Shown here: positions 58,022 through 64,000 of the stretch, in pieces
Layout: the number at the start of each line of letters is the position of its first letter
How positions within the stretch are numbered: the first letter of the stretch is position 1
Assembly: GCA_030278955.1 (NCBI GenBank)
Contig: JAOANR010000005.1
Coordinates: 35,529,105 to 35,593,104 of the forward strand
Origin: Hygrophila difformis
Taxonomy: Eukaryota; Streptophyta; Magnoliopsida; Lamiales; Acanthaceae
Reading direction: 5' to 3'
Length of the DNA stretch: 64,000 nucleotides
Notes under the pieces: model-generated
The model's database searches: none
Told to the model about the DNA's origin: nothing
Seen by the model: the letters and a program-made list of their open reading frames with translations, nothing else
Position numbers and translations under genes: made by a program

Positions 58022-59170
58022 ATGGCACCTAGGAGAAAGCCGAGGAAAGTTAGTCCAAATGGCACTGACGCTACCCTCCCCAACACGTCCAACAACAGTG
58101 GAAGTCCTCAGAACCTAGAAGAACAAGTGCCTCCTACACCCAACAACATGGAAGAACGTCTAAGGACTATGGAGGAAGTCCTAGTGGCATTAGGAAATGC
58201 CGAGGTGCATAGGACACAAACAGTACCTCCACCCGTAGCTCAACCCAACTATCTAGCGTTGGTGAATCCCTATCAACCACCACGCTACGATGGGCAGGAG
58301 GACCCCGCCAAACTAGAGGGGTGGATCCGTACATTTGATAAGCTCTTGGATGCTATCAAATGTCCTGATGAGGCAAGGATACGAGTAGCAACCTACTACT
58401 TAGGAGGCGAAGCCGATGAGTGGTGGCAAAACCTCCAGAGGAATTTAGAGGAAGCTGAAGAAACTTATTCGTGGAATGAACTTAAGGAGGGCCTAAGGGA
58501 CCGATTCTACCCCATGAGCACCAAGGCGGCAATGTACGAAGAGTTCTTATCACTGAAGCAAGAGGGACGAACGGTGCAGGAGTATTACACCCGGTTTAAG
58601 GAATTGGTACGATTTGCTACGAGGATAGTACCAACCGACTCTGACAAGGCTCAGAAATTTGAGATGGGTCTGAACCTTAGTATCCGGGAGATACTTGCAG
58701 TAGGACAATTCACGAACCTGCAGACGGTTTATGATCGTGCGGTAGCGGTTGCACGAGTCCAAGGACTGAAACGGAAACCGGTAGATGAGGCTAACCAAGG
58801 ACCACAAGGAGAATACAAGGTGGATAAGGACCATTTCGATGGAAACACGAAAGGACAACATCAAAATGACAATGGGGAGAAAAAGGGGATAGTCTTCAAC
58901 CATGGTGACTATGCGCCACCATGTCCAAAGTGTGGTAAACTGCATTATGCGAGAGGATGCCCTCAACCTGGAGCATGCCTTCGATGTGGTCGACATGGTC
59001 ATCAGCTGCGTGATTGCCGGACACGGAGAGAGAACATCGACAAGAGAGAGGATGTGACTACTCGACCTAAGCAACCACGAAACCCAGACGGTCAAGGTGG
59101 CAACAACCAAAGGCACCAACACCCTCAGAATAAAGACCAAAACCCGAAACCTCTTGAGAGTACTGAATAG
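58022..59170 (+). CDS. gag: Intact gag of element D
   Basis: A 382-residue capsid/nucleocapsid protein. ATG 58022 is chosen because MAPRRKPRKVSPNG is shared with element C; the frame is open about 75 bases further upstream without an ATG. Domains: a basic N-terminus, a short helical part (MEERLRTMEEVLVAL), the retrotransposon gag core (EGWIRTFDKLLDAI, YYLGGEADEWWQNL, RFYPMSTKAAMYEEF, ELVRFATRIVPTDSDKAQ, GLNLSIREIL), then CPKCGKLHYARGC and a complete CX2CX4HX4C knuckle CLRCGRHGHQLRDC (about residues 320-335). A basic Gln/Asn-rich tail follows and the frame ends at TAG. No protease or pol follows within the 41 bases left before the polypurine tract. It would package its own RNA while enzymes come from another chromovirus. 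Confidence 0.93.
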   Translation: MAPRRKPRKVSPNGTDATLPNTSNNSGSPQNLEEQVPPTPNNMEERLRTMEEVLVALGNAEVHRTQTVPPPVAQPNYLALVNPYQPPRYDGQEDPAKLEGWIRTFDKLLDAIKCPDEARIRVATYYLGGEADEWWQNLQRNLEEAEETYSWNELKEGLRDRFYPMSTKAAMYEEFLSLKQEGRTVQEYYTRFKELVRFATRIVPTDSDKAQKFEMGLNLSIREILAVGQFTNLQTVYDRAVAVARVQGLKRKPVDEANQGPQGEYKVDKDHFDGNTKGQHQNDNGEKKGIVFNHGDYAPPCPKCGKLHYARGCPQPGACLRCGRHGHQLRDCRTRRENIDKREDVTTRPKQPRNPDGQGGNNQRHQHPQNKDQNPKPLESTE

Positions 59171-59198
59171 GCAGTTATGGGGACATAACTGGAGTCCT

Positions 59199-59211
59199 AA
59201 GGGGGAGAGGA
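59199..59211 (+). other. Polypurine tract of element D
   Basis: AAGGGGGAGAGGA directly before the 3' LTR. Between it and the gag stop is the same GCAGTTATGGGGACATAACT segment as in element C. Confidence 0.9.
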
Positions 59212-62200
59212 TGTAATACCCCGTAAGAATGCATAAGCATTTATTTTTGAAACTCGAATATTTTGTATCCCAAATAAATTCTTTTTGAACTACGTAATGA
59301 CTTGATCCCTTCACGGGGTACGTAGGCAACTTGGAAATTTCAATTCTGGGTTCAGTCAAATAATATCAAACAACAAAACACAATGATACAATCGCAATCA
59401 ATCAATCGGTCAATAAGTCGCGCAACTTCGGGGACGAAGTTGATTCTTAAGGAGGGTAGATTGTAATACCATAGAAATTGCCCGATATATATGTATGAAT
59501 ATATATATTTTGATCAATTCACTAAGTAGATTTTTAATCAAATCTATATATATTTATATGTTCAAATATGTGCTTAAAGATTAGTATATTATTTTCTACA
59601 AAACATACTTTGAAAAATTATATATATTTGTCTTTTCAAATAAATATATGGATTTCAATATCAAGTGTAATAAGTATATGGTTCATAGAATATTTTAAAT
59701 CCATATACAAGTTTATATACACATATATACCTTGGTCTTGAAATAATCTTTCCAAACATGTACACATGTATATACATGTATATATTTACATGTTTAAATT
59801 ATAATGAGAATTATCTATTTTCTATATATCCTTGATTAATCATTCTACCCATATTTTTTTATGAATTATTCTAGAATGCCATAATATAATTGGGAATAAT
59901 TTGACTATGGTTTGAAATTGTAGGGTGGAATATTAATCATATCTTGTCATTTTCAAATAAAGAATATATTCCTTTTTGAAGCTATGTATGACTTACAAGA
60001 TCACAAAAATTCCCACATTATGATTTTTTTTAAGATAAGAATCTTAATATATATATATATATAAAAAAAAAATTTTAAAAAAAAAAAAAAAAAAAAGTTA
60101 CTGTAGCATGCTACTGTAGCACGCTACTGTAGCATGCTACTGTAGCAGTCGGGATTTATGTGTTTTTGGGACTTTTTGCCATTTTTTGGGTCCCAAAGGT
60201 GGGAATCTTGATCTATCACGGGTGTGGCATCTTTTTGGATGTTATGTAATCAATCCCATCCCCATTCTCAGCCATTTTCATCAATCATTCACCCCAAACT
60301 CTCCAAAAACTCTCCCAAAAGCCAAACACTCTTCCGACGAACTTCCGGCGACTTTCCGACGAGTTTCCGGCAACCAAATCCAACCAAGGAAGTGTGTAGA
60401 TCAAGGATTGCAGGCTTTGGATTGTTGGTAAGATGTTATTCAAGTTTCCTTATGATTTTAAGATCATAAACATCATACTAACTTACGAATCTTCATATTC
60501 GAACACAAATCGGAGCCAAGGGAAGAATAAATCGGGTGGAAGAGATTCGTTCGTGACATCCCGTGGATTCCGGACGACCCCGTGACTTCCTAAACATCAT
60601 CCCCACTGTAAGTTAACCTTACTATGGTTTTGGGTGACTTAAAATGCAACCAAACATAGAGATTCAACTCAAGGAAATTAACAAAAATCTGTCAACAAGA
60701 GAAAACCCTCAACGCAGCGTTTTCGTATGAATTTTTCGAACCCTTAAAAGTCTTCAAACGGAAAAACCCAAAACATGAAAAACATTCGTAAGACATTAAT
60801 CTAGCTACTGTAAAAATTTCATAATTTTTCATCGTGTTTTGATATCCGAAAACGACCATGAACAGACCTGCCATCGACTTAGATCTTGAAGTGGTGATAG
60901 ATTCTTTATTCAAACTTGTTGGTTATTTTGACCTTGGATCTAGGCCGATCTAGGATTGGTGTTGAACATAAGAATTGTAGATCTATGAGTTTGGAATATT
61001 ACTGTAAGTTTTTAGAATTTTTCGTTGAGATTTGAGCCTCCGAACTCGAGCCAATCCGATCTGCGTTAGAACCGATGTCAAGAACCTTGACAGATTTCAT
61101 AATCAAACTTGATGAGCATATTTCTATTACTTCGAGTGTTCAAACCTGAAAACTCAAAACTAAGATTTTGATCCTAAAAGCTTAAGCTATATTGTGTAAA
61201 AATTTCAAAGATTTTCATCAAGTTTTGATACCCCAAATCGTATCGGACATATTCTGCGTTTTTAGGAATTGTCAAAGGATGACAGATTTCATAACCGATC
61301 TTGAGGAGCTTATTCCTATCATTTCTAGCCCGAACCAATCTTTGAGTTCTAAACAAAAGTTGTTGAAAATCAAGTCTAGTATGTGCCTGTAAAATTTCAG
61401 AATTTTTGAAGTCCATTTGATATGTCAAAAAGTCAAATCTTTGAAAGGTGTCAAACCTGAATCCTGACAGCATACTATTTGAGTAGAAAACTTGATTTTT
61501 GACATGCTTCCCATCGTTTTTCCGAAAAACTTAAAACACGAAAGTTGTTCGTTGGGATGTTTTTGAGATGATGTACAAATTTCAAATCAATCGCCTAAGA
61601 AATGGATTTTTAAACCAAAAAGGCGTAAACTGTGACATCGATCGGTTTTAAACTTGAGAGATCTTGAAATCTTGTCGAAACATGAAATTAGCCTTTAAGG
61701 TTTAAATGATTGGGAATCCCTTTGAGATAAAATACAATTGAAATATCTTGCTTGCCGAAAGGCAATTGAAATATCTTGCTTGCCGAAAGGCAATTGAAAT
61801 ATCTTGCTTGCCGAAAGGCAATTGAAATATCTTGCTTGCCGAAAGGCAATTGAAATATCTTGCTTGCCGAAAGGCAATTGAAATATCTTGCTTGCCGAAA
61901 GGCAATTGAAATATAATGCTTGCCGAATGGGATTGAAATATAAACTTGAAACATGAGACATGAGAAACTGTGCCAAGATGGCCAATGAAGTACTTGAAAT
62001 GCGATACGGCTGCGGCCGCCGGATCACCGGCTAAATGATATATTGTTGAGATGATGGCGTAACGGGAAATATATTAAAAAGCTCAGATTTTATGAAATTG
62101 GCTGCGGCCGCCGGATTGCCGGCTAAATTAAACATTGTTTTGATGGTGACGTATCGGGGAGAATTTTTAAAAGCTCAAATTTTTATTTACTTACTTACGG

Positions 62201-62723
62201 CATTATTCATGTCTTAAATCATGCCATTTATTTATAGTGGATGATTAACTCAAATTGTGAATTACCTACAAGAAATGTTTTTAATAAAATTTAATTAAAG
62301 GCTTTGAAACCCCTAACCCATGCTATGTGTTAACTTACTCAGCGCGTTTTTGCTGACCCAAACCATTTATCCTCTTTTTCTTTCAGAGTTGAAGAATATG
62401 CATCATCATATGCATACTGGGAATTTTTGGGGATTACATTATATTTTAAATTTTGCGTTAGACTAGAATTTGCATGAACGGGCCTGTTTAACCCGTGTTT
62501 TGGCCATGTCGGCCCTCATACTTTATTTCCGCTGCACAATTTATATTTCCGCTGCAACTTTGATGTATTAATTTTAAATTATATATGGATGGGCTGTTTG
62601 AATATTTTTAATTCTGAAAAACCATAGCCTTGCATCTCTTTAGTGAGCTCGGAGAAACCGTGTCTTGCTAGGGAGGTGTGGCGGTGGCATCCCGGCCTGG
62701 GTTACCAAATCCGGGGTGTTACA
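59212..62723 (+). repeat. 3' LTR of element D
   Basis: Copy of 53942-57507, shorter by exactly 54 bases: two 13-base units and one 28-base unit. All other parts, including the inner junction (59462), are the same. Confidence 0.94.
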
Positions 62724-63184
62724 TATAATTGTTATGATCTTTTTCCTCAATGTAAAAACGAAAAAACTATACATTTGATAAACTTAAAAATATATATACA
62801 ATTACAATAAATAATTTGTTTGCGTAGTAGAATTTAAAATAATATTGAAGAATTTAACAAAAATAAAATTATTATAATTTTTAAAAATTAACATGGGTCA
62901 AAACTTCACCCTCCAAGACATTTATTACCACTCCCGTCGGAGTCAATGTACTTACTGTCAGTCAATACTTCACCCTCCAGGATAATTTTTCCTATTTTTT
63001 CGCGAGTCAATACATCACCCTCAAATACTCTATCATTATACATGTATTGCCAACACTTTTCCACAGATCACCCGGAGAAGTTATAAAACACTACAACAGA
63101 ATAGAAACAAAGGGATTTTTCAAAATAGGTGCAGAGGCTCAATAGTATCTCATATAACACAATTTACCCTTTACCCGAACGTCT

Positions 63185-63345
63185 TATTACACGTGATGCA
63201 GCAGTATATAATTGACCATGTCTAGAAACTGGATCCTTAAAAAATACTCAAACATGCTTTAGAGATTGATATTGGCTCTTGTTGATAGTCGTCATAGCAT
63301 AGCAAACAATTAGTGGAAACTGACGTCTTGAAAATTTAAACGATA
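63185..63345 (-). pseudogene. Helitron helicase C-terminal remnant, second copy
   Basis: The minus strand reads RRQFPLIVCYAMT, then TINKSQYQSLKHV, a stop, and HGQLYTAASRV. It is the same block as at 53085-53235 and as the [12 protein letters not shown] segment of the Helitron at 31120, with a small insertion and a stop. Confidence 0.75.
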
Positions 63346-63560
63346 TTCTATGATTTGATGAGGTCAAACTCATTCATGGAATGAACTCTATCTCCACTGC
63401 TTTCGCGAGTCAATACTTCACCCTATGACATTTTTTCTCATTTTTGTCGGAGCAAATGTACTGTCAGTCAATACTTTAGCGCCAGGACATTTTTCCCATT
63501 CTTGTCGAAGTCAATGTACTGACAATCAATACTTCACCCTATGACATTTTTCCCATTAAT

Positions 63561-64000
63561 AAGGATATAAGATTAAACAATAATTATGTAAATTTTAAAA
63601 AAATCCAACAATCCCCTATACATAGTTTAGGTGATTAAATTTTCCTACTATGCACTAAAAATATCGAAAATGAAACCCAATTGCATGTATATTTATGTAT
63701 ACCAAGGATAAATATAAGAATAGATATAATTATACTTGAGCATTAGTTAATTTTAGTTGGGACAAAAAGAGCATTAGTGTCATCCATACATTATTTTTAT
63801 ACAATGCCATTTAATCATATTGATACAATCCCTCCCCTTTATCTCCTTTATAATTTGTATTGTTTGGACTCTCAGACACCTTTACCGATACATAAGTGTC
63901 ACTGTTTACCAAAAAAGAGGATCAAAACCAATTATCAGACATATTATTTAATTAGGCAAGAAATAGAAAATGTGAATCGTTGTAGAAAGAATTTTGGTGG
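63561..64000. other. AT-rich end of window with SINE 3' fragment
   Basis: From about 63840 to 63917 a segment (TTGTTTGGACTCTCAG to GTTTACCAAAAAAGA) resembles the SINE 3' part at 38733. No tRNA-like head or gene is recognised. Confidence 0.45.

Larger units (their letters stand above)
53942..62723 (+). mobile_element. Element D: young gag-only LTR retrotransposon
   Basis: Complete element with the 5-base duplication TATAA (53937-53941 and 62724-62728). LTRs of 3,566 and 3,512 bases flank an internal domain of 1,704 bases (57508-59211). That domain has a primer site, one intact gag and a polypurine tract, and no protease or pol. By eye the LTRs differ by about three substitutions plus whole repeat units, so the insertion is very recent. 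It is related to element C through gag, leader, primer site and LTR termini. Confidence 0.94.
53842..63560 (-). mobile_element. Second Helitron relic, split by element D
   Basis: The plus strand starts CTAGTACTACCCGCCCGTGA followed by an imperfect hairpin, a Helitron 3' end read on the minus strand. Here the base beyond CTAG is G rather than the expected T. It continues to 53941, is interrupted by element D, and resumes at 62724. There it has the same minisatellite words and a helicase remnant. The right limit is not resolved. Confidence 0.55.

Overview
The window is nuclear DNA from a flowering plant, most likely a eudicot. It carries Athila, Tork/copia and chromovirus-like LTR retrotransposons, plant Helitrons, Stowaway- and Harbinger-type MITEs, a tRNA-derived SINE, and one plausible host gene, a BYPASS1-related protein. 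There are no prokaryotic-style genes. Nearly everything else is transposable-element sequence, nested up to three levels deep. All statements rest on reading the sequence; no database search was run.

Region 1 (1-29974) is a nest. Element B, an old Athila-type Ty3/gypsy element on the minus strand, supplies the decayed gag at 1-1780 and its own leader, primer site and LTR at 29198-29974. Element A, a second Athila-type element on the minus strand, is inserted in B's leader at 1819-29192 with target duplication ACAAC. A has LTRs of about 4.5 kb, a primer site matching tRNA-Asp, an open protease-RT-RNase H-integrase frame, and a 4.3 kb 3' region. That 3' region holds an F-box gene fragment and two hairpin/polypurine modules, each followed by a splice acceptor. 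Element C (4115-12005, target duplication TTATC) sits inside A's 3' LTR. It is a gag-only LTR element with 3 kb LTRs.

Region 2 (29975-37683) is a 500-base assembly gap followed by a decayed autonomous Helitron on the minus strand. It has an HUH replication initiator, a PIF1-type helicase and several upstream mini-exons.

Region 3 (37684-41989) is the only gene-like island. It has a LINE relic and three MITE or SINE fragments, then the intact single-exon BYPASS1-related gene at 40090-41004.

Region 4 (41990-47532) is a nearly complete Tork-lineage copia element whose polyprotein is broken by only two stop codons.

Region 5 (47533-64000) holds a tandem repeat, a Stowaway-like MITE carrying a SINE with a perfect 13-base duplication, a Harbinger-type MITE, and two decayed Helitrons rich in minisatellites. 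Inside the second Helitron is element D (53942-62723, target duplication TATAA), a very young gag-only LTR element with an intact gag frame.

The most unusual material is the C/D pair. These two related gag-only families have 3-3.5 kb LTRs. Each LTR contains a second polypurine/TG boundary 250-299 bp inside its start, plus an apparent leader intron with conserved donor, branch point and acceptor. Their U3 regions differ completely while the leader and gag are conserved. The F-box reading frame and repeated hairpin-acceptor modules of element A come next in interest.
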